A DNA stretch of 64,000 nt, from NCBI RefSeq assembly GCF_002563925.1, contig NZ_PDJD01000001.1, forward strand, positions 1-64,000. Direction: 5' to 3'. The notes beneath the pieces were generated by a model. It saw only the letters and a list, made by a program, of their open reading frames with translations. It did no database searches and was not told the DNA's origin. Origin of the DNA: Serinibacter salmoneus (GTDB taxonomy: Bacteria > Actinomycetota > Actinomycetes > Actinomycetales > Beutenbergiaceae). Positions 43,655-51,754 of this stretch are shown one piece after another (the first letter of the stretch is position 1; each line of letters opens with the position of its first letter). The position numbers were made by a program, and so were the translations under genes.

Positions 43655-44731
43655 TCATTCCAGGGTCCACGCCCCCTCCGTGCGGATCACCACGAGAGAG
43701 GGTCCGGCCTGCAACTCGATGGCCACGATCTCGGCGATCTCGTCCTCGATCAGCACGCGTTCACCCTCGGCCGTGACCTGGGCCAGGGTGAGGTCCTGGA
43801 CGGAGGTGAGCGTGGGGGTCGCCGCGTCACCGAGCCACTGCAGGACGACATCGCCCTGCGAGCGCGCCGGCAGGGCGAGTTCGGGCGCGTCCTGCACGGG
43901 TGCGATCCTCACCGTCCACTCGCCCTCGGCCTCGATGCGCAGGTCGCTCGGCGCGTCGGGGTCGTCGCCGGCCTCGTCGCTGCCGATGAGGTCCAGGCCG
44001 AAGGCTGTGGTGCCCTCATAGGCGCCGTCGGCATCGACGAGGTCGTCCCCGATCTGGGATCCGGCGCCGTCGAGGACGACGACGGTGAAGTCCTCGTTGC
44101 CGGTGTACTCGGCAGTGATGATGCCGTAGGTGGCTCCCTCGGGCAGCGGCAGGACGGCGTCGCCCGTCCCGTCTAGGTCTCTCGCCTCGAACGCCGGCTC
44201 GGTCGGCAGCGCGGTGGGTTCGACAGTCGGCTGCTGGGTGGGGCTCGTGGTCGGATCGGCCGTGGGGTCGCCGGTGGGCGAGGCGGTCTCGTCCTCCGCC
44301 GACTCCGTCGCGTCGGCGTCCTGACTCGCCTCCCCGGTCGACTCGGTGGCTGTCGCCTCCGCGTCCCCGTCCGTCCCGCCGGGAGGGTACAGGGAGAGGT
44401 AGACGCTGGCGGCCCCACCCACGAGGGTGATCACCAGGCCCCACACCACCAGGGTCTTGCGGCTGGGGGCCTGCCCGAGCGCGATGACGCCGAGCAGGAG
44501 CGCCACGCCGAGCACCACCCAGCCGACCACCACGGTGGTGGGGATCAGGGCGAGCACGGTGCCCACGATTGCCGCCACGAACCCCGTCACGCCGATCGGG
44601 GTGTGCTTGGGTTCCGGTGGACTCGCGGGGGTGAGCGGGGTGGGCGCAGTCGTGGACCGCCACTCCGGGGAGCCGCCCGGGCCGGTGCCCTGCGGGTTCG
44701 GTCGGTCCGGCTGCTCGGGAGGGGATGTCAT
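43655..44731 (-). CDS. Membrane protein with DUF4190-like helices and an extracellular domain
   Basis: 358 residues. A proline-rich cytoplasmic start is followed by three close helices (about 46-115; VTGFVAAIVGTVLALIPTTV, VLGVALLLGVIALG, LVVWGLVITLVGGAASVYL). A Thr/Asp/Pro linker (about 120-180) leads to a C-terminal beta-rich domain (about 185-358). The build resembles the protein at 47345-48217 and is common in actinobacteria without known function. TAGGGA lies 6 bases before the ATG. Same strand as paralogue 3, 77 bases upstream of it. Confidence 0.7.
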   Translation of the reverse strand: MTSPPEQPDRPNPQGTGPGGSPEWRSTTAPTPLTPASPPEPKHTPIGVTGFVAAIVGTVLALIPTTVVVGWVVLGVALLLGVIALGQAPSRKTLVVWGLVITLVGGAASVYLSLYPPGGTDGDAEATATESTGEASQDADATESAEDETASPTGDPTADPTTSPTQQPTVEPTALPTEPAFEARDLDGTGDAVLPLPEGATYGIITAEYTGNEDFTVVVLDGAGSQIGDDLVDADGAYEGTTAFGLDLIGSDEAGDDPDAPSDLRIEAEGEWTVRIAPVQDAPELALPARSQGDVVLQWLGDAATPTLTSVQDLTLAQVTAEGERVLIEDEIAEIVAIELQAGPSLVVIRTEGAWTLE

Positions 44732-44769
44732 CGCGTGTCCCTAGGGGGGTCGGGGGCTTGGCGTCGAGG

Positions 44770-45987
44770 TTACCTTCTTTGCGGATCGTTGGCTTTCTCG
44801 GTCAGGACGGCGCGTGCCGCCTCTCGCACGCGCTCCTCGAACGCCGGGTCCTCCTCGGCGCGCTGCACCAGGGCCTCGGTCATCGCGGGCACCACGCTCG
44901 GGTCCGCGGAGGCCAGCACCAGGTCCACGCCCGCCTCGATCGCGCGCACCGCGCGGTCGCCCGGCGCCACATCGGTCACGGCGGCCGCGGCCGAGACGTC
45001 ATCGGTCATGATCACGCCGTCGAACGCGAGGTCCTCCCGCAGGATCCGCACCATCTCGGGGGAGAAGGTTGCGGGGTTGTCCGGGTCGATGAGGGCGTAC
45101 GTGGCGTTCGCGAGCATCACGTACCGCGCGCCCGCCTCGATCCCGGCCTCGAAGACGGCGATGTCCTGCGAGTCCGCGGTCACGACCTCGTCCACCACAT
45201 CTCGTGCGGTGTCGGTGTTCTGCGTGACGTGTCCGAGGCCCGGGAAGTGCTTGATCACCGGCTGGACCCCCGCCTGCTGCATCCCGCGCGCGAACGCGCC
45301 GGCGCCGTCGATCACGCTCTGCGCCGTGTTGCCATAGTTGCGGGAGTAGTACCCGATCGGGGCGTTGGCCTGCTGGTTCTCGGCGGGCACCAGGTCCATC
45401 ACCGGGGCGAGGTTGAGGGTGATCCCCGCCTGCGCCAGCTCGGTGCCCCAGGTGGTGGCCGCGGCCGTGAGGTCGGTGGCGGGCCAGGTGGCCTGCTCCA
45501 TGGCGGAGGGGATGTCGGAGAACCCCGGGCCGCGCAGCACCTGCACGTTGTACCCCTCCTGATCGGTGGCCACCAGCATGACGGGAGCATCGCCGTCGGG
45601 CAGGGTGGTGTACTGCTCCACCAGTTCCGCGGTGGCCTGGACCCCGGCCTCGCTGCGACCGTGCAGGAAGAGGTTCCCCACGTGGTGGTCCACGATCGCT
45701 GTCCGGGTGACCTCGGCGACCCCGCCCGCGTCCACCGGCGCGCCGGTCATGATCACCTGACCCACGATCTCCTCCAGGCTCATCCCCGTCAGCGGGTCGG
45801 GGGTGGGCGAGGGCGTCGGGTCGGCCGAGGACGTCGCGCTCGGCTGCTCGCTCGGCTGCGCGGTGGGCGAGCCGGTGGCGCTCGGGTCGGGACCGGTGGG
45901 GCTCAGGGGGCCGGCGGGGTTCGGGGAGGTGCAGGCGGCAAGGGCCAGCAGGCCCAGGGCCGCGGCGAGGGTGCGGGGGAGTCTCAT
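44770..45987 (-). CDS. GH3 beta-N-acetylhexosaminidase-like lipoprotein (NagZ family)
   Basis: 405 residues. Lipobox ALAAC, then a Pro/Ser/Thr-rich linker to about 68. The GH3 N-terminal barrel shows LEEIVGQVIMTGAPV, VATDQEGYNVQVLRG, the NagZ hallmark VIKHFPGLGHVTQNTDT (about 242-258) and the likely nucleophile Asp in GVIMTDDVSA (about 327). NagZ enzymes release N-acetylglucosamine from muropeptides or chitin-like sugars. Being a lipoprotein, it works outside the membrane, unlike the cytoplasmic form of proteobacteria. GACTGT lies 6 bases upstream of the ATG. Confidence 0.9.
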   Translation of the reverse strand: MRLPRTLAAALGLLALAACTSPNPAGPLSPTGPDPSATGSPTAQPSEQPSATSSADPTPSPTPDPLTGMSLEEIVGQVIMTGAPVDAGGVAEVTRTAIVDHHVGNLFLHGRSEAGVQATAELVEQYTTLPDGDAPVMLVATDQEGYNVQVLRGPGFSDIPSAMEQATWPATDLTAAATTWGTELAQAGITLNLAPVMDLVPAENQQANAPIGYYSRNYGNTAQSVIDGAGAFARGMQQAGVQPVIKHFPGLGHVTQNTDTARDVVDEVVTADSQDIAVFEAGIEAGARYVMLANATYALIDPDNPATFSPEMVRILREDLAFDGVIMTDDVSAAAAVTDVAPGDRAVRAIEAGVDLVLASADPSVVPAMTEALVQRAEEDPAFEERVREAARAVLTEKANDPQRR

Positions 45988-46008
45988 CGCGGCACAGTCT
46001 GACATCCC

Positions 46009-46058
46009 GCGCCCCCGCCCGCCGCCCCCGCGCCCCCGCCCGCCGCCCCCGCGCCCCC
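46009..46058. repeat. GC-only tandem repeat, 21-base unit
   Basis: The 21-base unit GCGCCCCCGCCCGCCGCCCCC occurs twice (46009-46029, 46030-46050) and then its first 8 bases again. It lies 20-70 bases upstream of the GH3 start and could vary in copy number and alter its promoter. Confidence 0.8.
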
Positions 46059-46061
46059 AAT

Positions 46062-46137
46062 CGCCGAACCCGTGGCGTGGGCGGCGAGTCCGTTGCCCGC
46101 GAGCACGGTCCCGGCGCGGGCGCCTCGGTCTCGGCGC
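46062..46137 (-). repeat. 76-nt palindromic intergenic repeat, copy A
   Basis: On the minus strand it begins GCGCCGAGACCG and ends CACGGGTTCGGCG. It aligns without gaps over 76 bases with copies at 58371-58446 and 61611-61686. It starts 15 bases after the stop of the DUF559-like gene (46153), in the same orientation relative to that gene as the other copies have to a neighbouring gene. The ends pair with each other, and the centre is less perfect than in copy C. Confidence 0.75.
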
Positions 46138-46152
46138 AGGACTACCGCGCGG

Positions 46153-47106
46153 TCACAGGCCACGACGGCGCAACTCGCCGGCGATCCGTGGCAGGTAGTC
46201 CTCCACGGGTCGCCCCGTGCGCACGTCGATGATCGCCCACCCGTGGGCGAAGAGAGCCTCACGTCGGATCGCCTCGGCCACCGGGTCCGCGCCGTTGCCG
46301 TACTTGCCTCGCCCGTGTGCCTCGATGCCCAGCCGGATCCGTTCCCACCCGAGGTCGATCTCGAAGTCCCCGTGTGCGGTGGAGACCTCGATCAGGGTTT
46401 GCGGGGGAGGCATGCCGGCGGCGAGGACGGCGCCTCGCACCCGGGACTCGTAGGGCGAGCCGATGCGTCCCGTGCCCGCCGCGATCATCGTGCGGGCGCG
46501 GCGGACACCGCGCGCACCTGCCGCCCGCGCGAGCGCGGCGTCGAGCAGGATGCGGCGGGCCCCGAGCAGCAGGGCGCTGTCGACGAGTGGGAGCGAGGCC
46601 CACACAGGCATGCTGCGTGCGCAGTCCACCACGGTCCGCTCGATCGAGGTGACCAGGAGGTCGCCCGAGATGCGGATGTCCTCCGGTGGCACGCGGCCAC
46701 TGTGGCGCACGAGCCGGTGATCCAGACAGGCGCGGTGATCGGCCCGGATGGAGCGGGTCACGTGGAGGTATCCATCCCACGGTGGCAGCCACAGCCCGAG
46801 GAGGCGCGCGGCGCTGCGATGGGAGACCACGAACGGTCCGCTCAGTCGATGGGCCATGGCTGCAATGCCTTCGAGCTCGGGATCCTCGGCGGTGCTACCG
46901 CGTGCGACCAGTCCGCGACCGACTCGATGCAGCGCTCCGGCGCGCAGTCCCGCCTCGATGTCGTGGCGCAGGTCCGCGGTGGAACGAATGATCCGGGGCA
47001 GGACGGGGCGCGCGATGGGATAGCCACGGGTCGGAGCACGCAGCCCGTCCCACAGGTCGCACTGTCCGAGCCCGGATGTCGCGGTGAGTCGCGGTGTCGA
47101 GGTCAT
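46153..47106 (-). CDS. Protein with AbiEi-like N-terminal part and DUF559/Vsr-like C-terminal domain
   Basis: 317 residues. The N-terminal half (AGALHRVGRGLVARG, FVVSHRSAARLLGLWLPPWD, TSIERTVVDCARSMP) resembles the AbiEi-type winged region found in many actinobacterial proteins. The C-terminal FEIDLGWERIRLGIEAHGRG, AIRREALFAHGWAIIDV and RTGRP look like the PD-(D/E)XK fold of DUF559/Vsr-like proteins. I see no toxin partner, so a toxin-antitoxin role is not supported. The function is unknown and nuclease activity is only suggested by the motif. Confidence 0.7.
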   Translation of the reverse strand: MTSTPRLTATSGLGQCDLWDGLRAPTRGYPIARPVLPRIIRSTADLRHDIEAGLRAGALHRVGRGLVARGSTAEDPELEGIAAMAHRLSGPFVVSHRSAARLLGLWLPPWDGYLHVTRSIRADHRACLDHRLVRHSGRVPPEDIRISGDLLVTSIERTVVDCARSMPVWASLPLVDSALLLGARRILLDAALARAAGARGVRRARTMIAAGTGRIGSPYESRVRGAVLAAGMPPPQTLIEVSTAHGDFEIDLGWERIRLGIEAHGRGKYGNGADPVAEAIRREALFAHGWAIIDVRTGRPVEDYLPRIAGELRRRGL

Positions 47107-47228
47107 CGCCCGAGACTCCAGGATGATGGGCCACGGCGTTGCTCACCTGTGGACAGTGGTGCTCCGAGGGGTCGGGACGGCTCCTGGGGACAGCCGGCAT
47201 CCGCGTGCCTCCTGCCAGCGCACCTCCT

Positions 47229-47307
47229 GCCCGCGAACCCGTGCCTCCCGCAGCGAGCCCGTGGCCGCTGGCCACGGGCTCGCCGCGGGAGGCACGGACC
47301 CGCGGGC
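47229..47307 (-). repeat. 79-nt near-perfect palindrome (long hairpin)
   Basis: A 3-base loop (47267-47269) separates arms that pair over 28 bases with one mismatch (47239-47266 with 47270-47297) and continue with a few mismatches to about 38 bases. It contains CGCGAACCCGTGCC near its left end, echoing the 76-nt repeat family. It lies 38 bases after the stop of the gene at 47345-48217. The rest of the 238-base gap up to 47106 shows no gene. Confidence 0.8.
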
Positions 47308-47344
47308 GATGGCACTCACCCGGGTGCGCCTGGCGCGGCGGGTC

Positions 47345-48217
47345 TCAGTTCAACGCCACGAACACGTCATCGGCGAACAGCCCTGGAGTGACCCGCAGCA
47401 GGCCCGTGTCGCCGAGGGGAGCCGCGAGCACGATGTTCCCGGTCGAGCTCGCCCCCGTGAACAGTTCCGTCATCCCGAACTCCGGCTCGGGAGCCACGGC
47501 GAAGTTGTCCGAGGAGGTGATCACCGTGCCGTCGGCGGTCACGTAGTCCACGTCGACCATCGAGTCGTAGGAGGAGTCCTGCCCGAGGTAGGTGGTGGTG
47601 ACGGTCACGATCAGGTAGGCCTCGCCGTCGGCCGGCGGGTCGTTGAACTGGTTGGCCGCCATGACGGCGTCGGTGGCATCGAGTTGGACGGCGTCGATGA
47701 CGACCTCCCACTCCTCACCGGTGATGACCGAGCCGAGGGGGGCGGGGTTGTCCCGGGTGCCGACCTGGCCGGCGGCGCCCTCCGACTCGCCCTCCGACTC
47801 GTTCTGCGACTCGTCCTGTGCGGCCGCCTCGGCCTCGGTCTCCTCCTCGGCGTCCTCGGCCTCGGCGGCGGTCTCGACCGTGACCTCGTCCTCACTGAAG
47901 GCCTCGTCCACGGCGCCGGCCACGAGCACCACGAAGACGATCGCACCGATCACCCCGCCGAGCACGGAGACCACCAGCGCCCAGATCCCGAGGATGCGGC
48001 TGGGGGGCTGGAACATGGCGACGATCGCGAGCACGAAGGCGATCGGCAGCAGGATCCAGCCGACCAGCATCGCCCCGGGGATGACGGCGAAGAGGAAGCC
48101 GAGGATCGCCGTGACCAGGGCGATGATGCCGAGGGTACGCCTGGGGCGCGAGGTGCTCGGATCCGGGGCGGGCGGGGTCCCGGGGGGAACCGGGGCCGGG
48201 GTGGTGGGAGTGGACAT
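47345..48217 (-). CDS. Membrane protein with DUF4190-like helices and DUF4352-like domain
   Basis: 290 residues from ATG 48217, behind AAAGG. A proline-rich start, then helices at about 27-110 (TLGIIALVTAILGFLFAVI, LLPIAFVLAIVAMF, LGIWALVVSVLGGVIGAIV). A strongly acidic Glu/Ala linker follows, and a C-terminal DUF4352-like beta domain (about 150-290; PAPLGSVITGEEWEVVIDAV). DUF4352 domains are extracellular Ig-like folds of unknown role. It is divergent from a histidine kinase gene. Confidence 0.8.
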   Translation of the reverse strand: MSTPTTPAPVPPGTPPAPDPSTSRPRRTLGIIALVTAILGFLFAVIPGAMLVGWILLPIAFVLAIVAMFQPPSRILGIWALVVSVLGGVIGAIVFVVLVAGAVDEAFSEDEVTVETAAEAEDAEEETEAEAAAQDESQNESEGESEGAAGQVGTRDNPAPLGSVITGEEWEVVIDAVQLDATDAVMAANQFNDPPADGEAYLIVTVTTTYLGQDSSYDSMVDVDYVTADGTVITSSDNFAVAPEPEFGMTELFTGASSTGNIVLAAPLGDTGLLRVTPGLFADDVFVALN

Positions 48218-48397
48218 GGGCGACCTTTCTCTCGAGATGCCCGGGGGATAGCGGGCTCCCTCGAGCCTGCCGGGGCGCCCGACGGCGGCGCCTCGCCCGA
48301 TCGGGTCGACTCGCCTGACCGATCGGTGGAGGAGGCCGAGGGCACTCCGGCCGGTCGGCTCATGGCGGATGTCACAGGTGCGCCATACGCTCACGCC

Positions 48398-49735
48398 ATG
48401 TCCACCACATCCGGTCCGCCCTCCTGGGGCACACCCGAGTCAGGGCCCGACCCGCACCGGGCCGCAGGCGCCGGGACCCCGGGTGCGGGCCAGGGGTGGA
48501 GCGGTGGCCCCGGTCTCCTGCCGGCACCGCCTGCGTCGACACCCACCCGCCGGGTGCTGCGGATCATGGGAACGGTGGCCGCCGCGGTGATCGTGGCCTT
48601 CATGGGGATGGTGTTCGCCGCGGTGCCCAGCCCCACGGAAGGCGTCCGGATCGTGTGGCACGCCCTCGGGTTGCTCGGCGCGCTCGGGCTCGGCGTCGCG
48701 ATGATCTGGCGGATCGCTCGCCCCGTCCTGGTTCTCGTGCTCACGTCACTCGGCGCGATCCTGTTGCCGCTGGACCCGATCGGCCCCGCGATCGCGCTGA
48801 ACTGGGTGGTGGCGCGCGCGCCGCGCCACACCCTGATCTGGACTGTCCCGCTCGGCCTGCTCGGGATCGTCGTCCCGTTCTGGCGCGATCCCGGGTACGG
48901 AGCCGATGCGGTGCTCTCCGTTGCCCCGGAGGGCGCCGCCGGCGCCGCCGAGAACGTGCCACCGGGTGCCGGCTGGTACCTGCTGTGGGCGCTCGTGGTG
49001 CTGCTACCGGCGGTGGCCATCGGTCTGGTGCGGCGCTCGCAGGCCCAGACCAGGCTCGCGCAGGCGCGCACGGCGGCCAGTGAACAGCGTTCCCACCACC
49101 TGCGTGGCGAGCTCTCCCGTCAGGAGGAACGGGAACTGATCGCGCGGGAGATGCACGACACGGTGGCTCACCACCTGTCCGTCCTGTCCCTGCGCGCCGC
49201 GTCGATGGAGGCCACGAGTTCCGATCCCACCGTGCCCGAGCACGCCCGGGCGCTGCGGACCTCGGCCCACCAGGCGCTGGAGGAGATGCGCACCCTGATC
49301 ACCTCGCTGCGGGATTCCGCCGATGGGGGCTACGTCGGGTCCGCACCGACCCTGGCCACGCTCGGTGCCCTCGTCGAGGAGGCGTCCCGGGCCGGGGTCA
49401 CCATCGATGCCCACGTGGACGTCCCCGCGGACCCGCCGGCGCCCCAGGGCCTCACGCGGGCGGCGTACCGGATCGTGCAGGAGGCACTGACGAACGCGAT
49501 GAAGCACGCCCCCGGGTCCGGCGTGGCGGTGCGGGTCACCGGCGTGCCCGGGGCGGGCGTGACGCTCGTGGTCTCCAACTGGTTGCCGCGGACCGATGCG
49601 CGCGGTGAGGGCTCGCGCGCCGGGATCATCGGGATGACGGAACGTGCCACGGCGCTCGGTGGGGTGCTCACCTCACGGGCCGAGGGCGAGATCTGGGTGG
49701 TGCGCGCGTGGCTGCCCTGGCGGGAGGAACGATGA
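48398..49735 (+). CDS. Two-component sensor histidine kinase (HisKA_3/NarL-type)
   Basis: 445 residues from ATG 48398, which lies 6 bases after TACGCT (48386-48391). The start is Pro/Gly-rich, then four to five helices (about 48-210). The dimerisation helix carries the phosphorylated His in AREMHDTVAHHLSV (His about 252), followed by an HATPase_c domain with VQEALTNAMKHAPGSGVAV and SRAGIIGMTERATALGG. It phosphorylates the LuxR-type regulator whose gene overlaps its stop by ATGA. The signal is unknown; the short loops suggest sensing within the membrane. Confidence 0.93.
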   Translation: MSTTSGPPSWGTPESGPDPHRAAGAGTPGAGQGWSGGPGLLPAPPASTPTRRVLRIMGTVAAAVIVAFMGMVFAAVPSPTEGVRIVWHALGLLGALGLGVAMIWRIARPVLVLVLTSLGAILLPLDPIGPAIALNWVVARAPRHTLIWTVPLGLLGIVVPFWRDPGYGADAVLSVAPEGAAGAAENVPPGAGWYLLWALVVLLPAVAIGLVRRSQAQTRLAQARTAASEQRSHHLRGELSRQEERELIAREMHDTVAHHLSVLSLRAASMEATSSDPTVPEHARALRTSAHQALEEMRTLITSLRDSADGGYVGSAPTLATLGALVEEASRAGVTIDAHVDVPADPPAPQGLTRAAYRIVQEALTNAMKHAPGSGVAVRVTGVPGAGVTLVVSNWLPRTDARGEGSRAGIIGMTERATALGGVLTSRAEGEIWVVRAWLPWREER

Positions 49736-50448
49736 GCGAGGGCGTGACCGGCTCGGGCGGGGATGCCGCGACGGCGCAGCCCGGCGCCCACGAGCCGCGT
49801 GTGGTCCGTGTGGGCATCGTGGACGACGACACGATGGTGCGCTCCCTGCTGCGCACCATCGTCACGGCCCGCGGGATGGAGGTGGTCGGCGAGGCTGACG
49901 ACGGCGATGGCGCTGTGGACCTGGTGCAGCGTCACCATCCGGACGTGCTGCTGATGGACCTGAGGATGGCGCGGATGAGCGGGGTCGAGGCCACGCGTGC
50001 GGTGCGGGCCCTGCCGAGCGCGCCGGGCGTGGTGGCCCTGACCTCCTTCGACACCCCTGCCACGATCCGCGACGCGGTGGCGGCGGGGGTGCAGGGCTTC
50101 CTCGCCAAGGACGTCGGACCGGATGAGCTCGAGTCCGCGCTGCGGCAGGTGGCTGCCGGCGAGGGGGCGCTCTCGCCGCGCGCCGCGCGGGTGGTCCTGG
50201 AACAGGCGCGGTCCGAGGACGAGGGGGCGCGTCGCCGTGCCTCCGCGCGCCTGGCCGCGCTCAGCGAACGCGAGCGTGATGTGGCCGAGCGGGTGACCAG
50301 GGGACTGTCGAACCCCGAGATCGCCCGGGAGTTGTTCCTCAGTGAGAGCACGGTGAAGACCCACCTGAACGCGGCGCTGACCAAGTCGGGCGCCGCGAAT
50401 CGGGTGCAGCTCGCGGTGCTGGTCACCGAGGGGTCGTGGCTGACCTGA
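49732..50448 (+). CDS. LuxR/NarL-type response regulator
   Basis: 238 residues. After a 22-residue Gly/Ala start comes a receiver domain: VGIVDDDTMVRSLL, the phosphorylated Asp in VLLMDLRMARMSG (about 76), Thr/Ser switch VALTSFDTPA and Lys in FLAKDVGPDEL. The C-terminal LuxR HTH reads LSERERDVAERVTRGLSNPE and ELFLSESTVKTHLN. It is the partner of the upstream kinase. Its last 26 bases overlap, in the opposite direction, the end of the DUF2254 gene. Confidence 0.94.
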   Translation: MSEGVTGSGGDAATAQPGAHEPRVVRVGIVDDDTMVRSLLRTIVTARGMEVVGEADDGDGAVDLVQRHHPDVLLMDLRMARMSGVEATRAVRALPSAPGVVALTSFDTPATIRDAVAAGVQGFLAKDVGPDELESALRQVAAGEGALSPRAARVVLEQARSEDEGARRRASARLAALSERERDVAERVTRGLSNPEIARELFLSESTVKTHLNAALTKSGAANRVQLAVLVTEGSWLT

Positions 50449-51685
50449 GTGCTGCGGCGGACTCCCGCACACGAGCGCGGTCGCTCTCGTGCGTGAGGGC
50501 GTCCAGTGCCCGCGCCTCGGCGTCCGAGGAGGCCGCGCGTAGCGCCCGCGCCTGGGTGGGGTCGGCGTGCGGCAGCAGCAGGCCGAGGGTGCGCTGCACT
50601 CGGATGGCGACCTCCACGGTTCCCGCGCCGTCGCGGGCGGTGGGCTCGACGGCGTCGCGCAGCAGGGTGGCCAGGTCGAGGCTCGGCACGTGCACCCGAT
50701 CGGCCGTGATGGTGGGATCGACCTCGGTGGTGAGGTAGGCCCGCAGCACCCGGTGCAGGGTGGCGAGGGTCTCGATCGCGCCGCCGGGGTCGTTGACGCC
50801 GGGGGAGAGCGCGCGGGAGGAGATCTCGCTGAGCGTGACGAGGCCGAGGCGGGGATCCTGTTCGTGGGTGCGGTGCCGCTCCACACTCACCGCCGCTCGC
50901 GCCATCTCCTGCCAGGACACCTCCTGTGACGCGTCCCCGAGCGCCTCCACACGCAGGATCGGTGACCCGGCGTCCACCAGGTCACCGGGCAGGACCTCCA
51001 GGTGCACCCGGTAGTCGCCGCGCTGTGCCCATCGTTGCAGCGAGGGCACATCCACGTGCGTGACGAAGCCACTACGCCCGGCCGTGATGGTGTGTGCACC
51101 GGGCGGGGCCCCGATCACGGGTGCCCCGCCGAACCGGGGGGACCTCGCGAACGCGGTCAGCACCGCGGTGGTGCGCTGCTCCACGCGGTCCAGCACATCG
51201 GCGTGGTGACCGAAGGTGACCAGGTGGGAGATCCACCGCAGCAGGGTGGCGATCACGACCACGATGACCGCCAGTGCACCCAGGAACAGCACGATCCTCG
51301 CCGCGGGGTCGTAGTACTGGGTCGCCAGCGCCACGATGCCCACTATCGCAAAGGCGAACGCGCCGATGAACGTGGACAGAGCGGTCTGGCTCGAGCGGTC
51401 CTGAGCGAGCAGTTCGGTGGCACGCGGGGTGGTCGTGGCCGCCGCCGAGGCCAACGAGGAGACCATGGTGGCAACGGAGAAGGTGGTGACGGCCAGCATC
51501 GAGGACGCGAGGATCTGCAGGATCGGGGAGAGCGCCTCCTGGCCCAGATCGATCGCACCCAGGGGAGCCCAGGCGGAGGCGAGCGGTGCGAGGAGCGCCA
51601 GGAGGACCCCGGCCGCAGCGAATGCGGCCGCGCGGAACCAGATGCGGCGCGTGATGCGCCGTGCGTAGATCAGCAGTGTTGCCAT
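50423..51685 (-). CDS. DUF2254 membrane protein
   Basis: 420 residues. Four helices lie in the first 160 residues (ITRRIWFRAAAFAAAGVLLA, SPILQILASSMLAVTTFSVA, IGAFAFAIVGIVALATQYY, IVLFLGALAVIVVVIATLL). A soluble part follows with the family hallmark SSRALSPGVNDPGGAIETLA (about 280-299). The function of DUF2254 is unknown. Gene tails overlap with the response regulator by 26 bases, so antisense interference at the 3' ends is possible. Confidence 0.88.
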   Translation of the reverse strand: MATLLIYARRITRRIWFRAAAFAAAGVLLALLAPLASAWAPLGAIDLGQEALSPILQILASSMLAVTTFSVATMVSSLASAAATTTPRATELLAQDRSSQTALSTFIGAFAFAIVGIVALATQYYDPAARIVLFLGALAVIVVVIATLLRWISHLVTFGHHADVLDRVEQRTTAVLTAFARSPRFGGAPVIGAPPGAHTITAGRSGFVTHVDVPSLQRWAQRGDYRVHLEVLPGDLVDAGSPILRVEALGDASQEVSWQEMARAAVSVERHRTHEQDPRLGLVTLSEISSRALSPGVNDPGGAIETLATLHRVLRAYLTTEVDPTITADRVHVPSLDLATLLRDAVEPTARDGAGTVEVAIRVQRTLGLLLPHADPTQARALRAASSDAEARALDALTHESDRARVRESAAALRSATTPR

Positions 51686-51754
51686 GCCCCATCCCTCCCC
51701 CGGTGGAGGGTCATCGTGCCATGCCGCCCCACGGCGCGGCTGCAGGCAGCGGCG

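Noticed and set aside
46153-47106. AbiE-type toxin-antitoxin system
   Set aside because: Only an AbiEi-like N-terminal part is seen; there is no AbiEii nucleotidyltransferase gene next to it.
47084-48397. Upstream extension of the histidine kinase frame
   Set aside because: It covers the DUF4352-like gene on the other strand. ATG 48398 with a -10 box 6 bases upstream is a better start.
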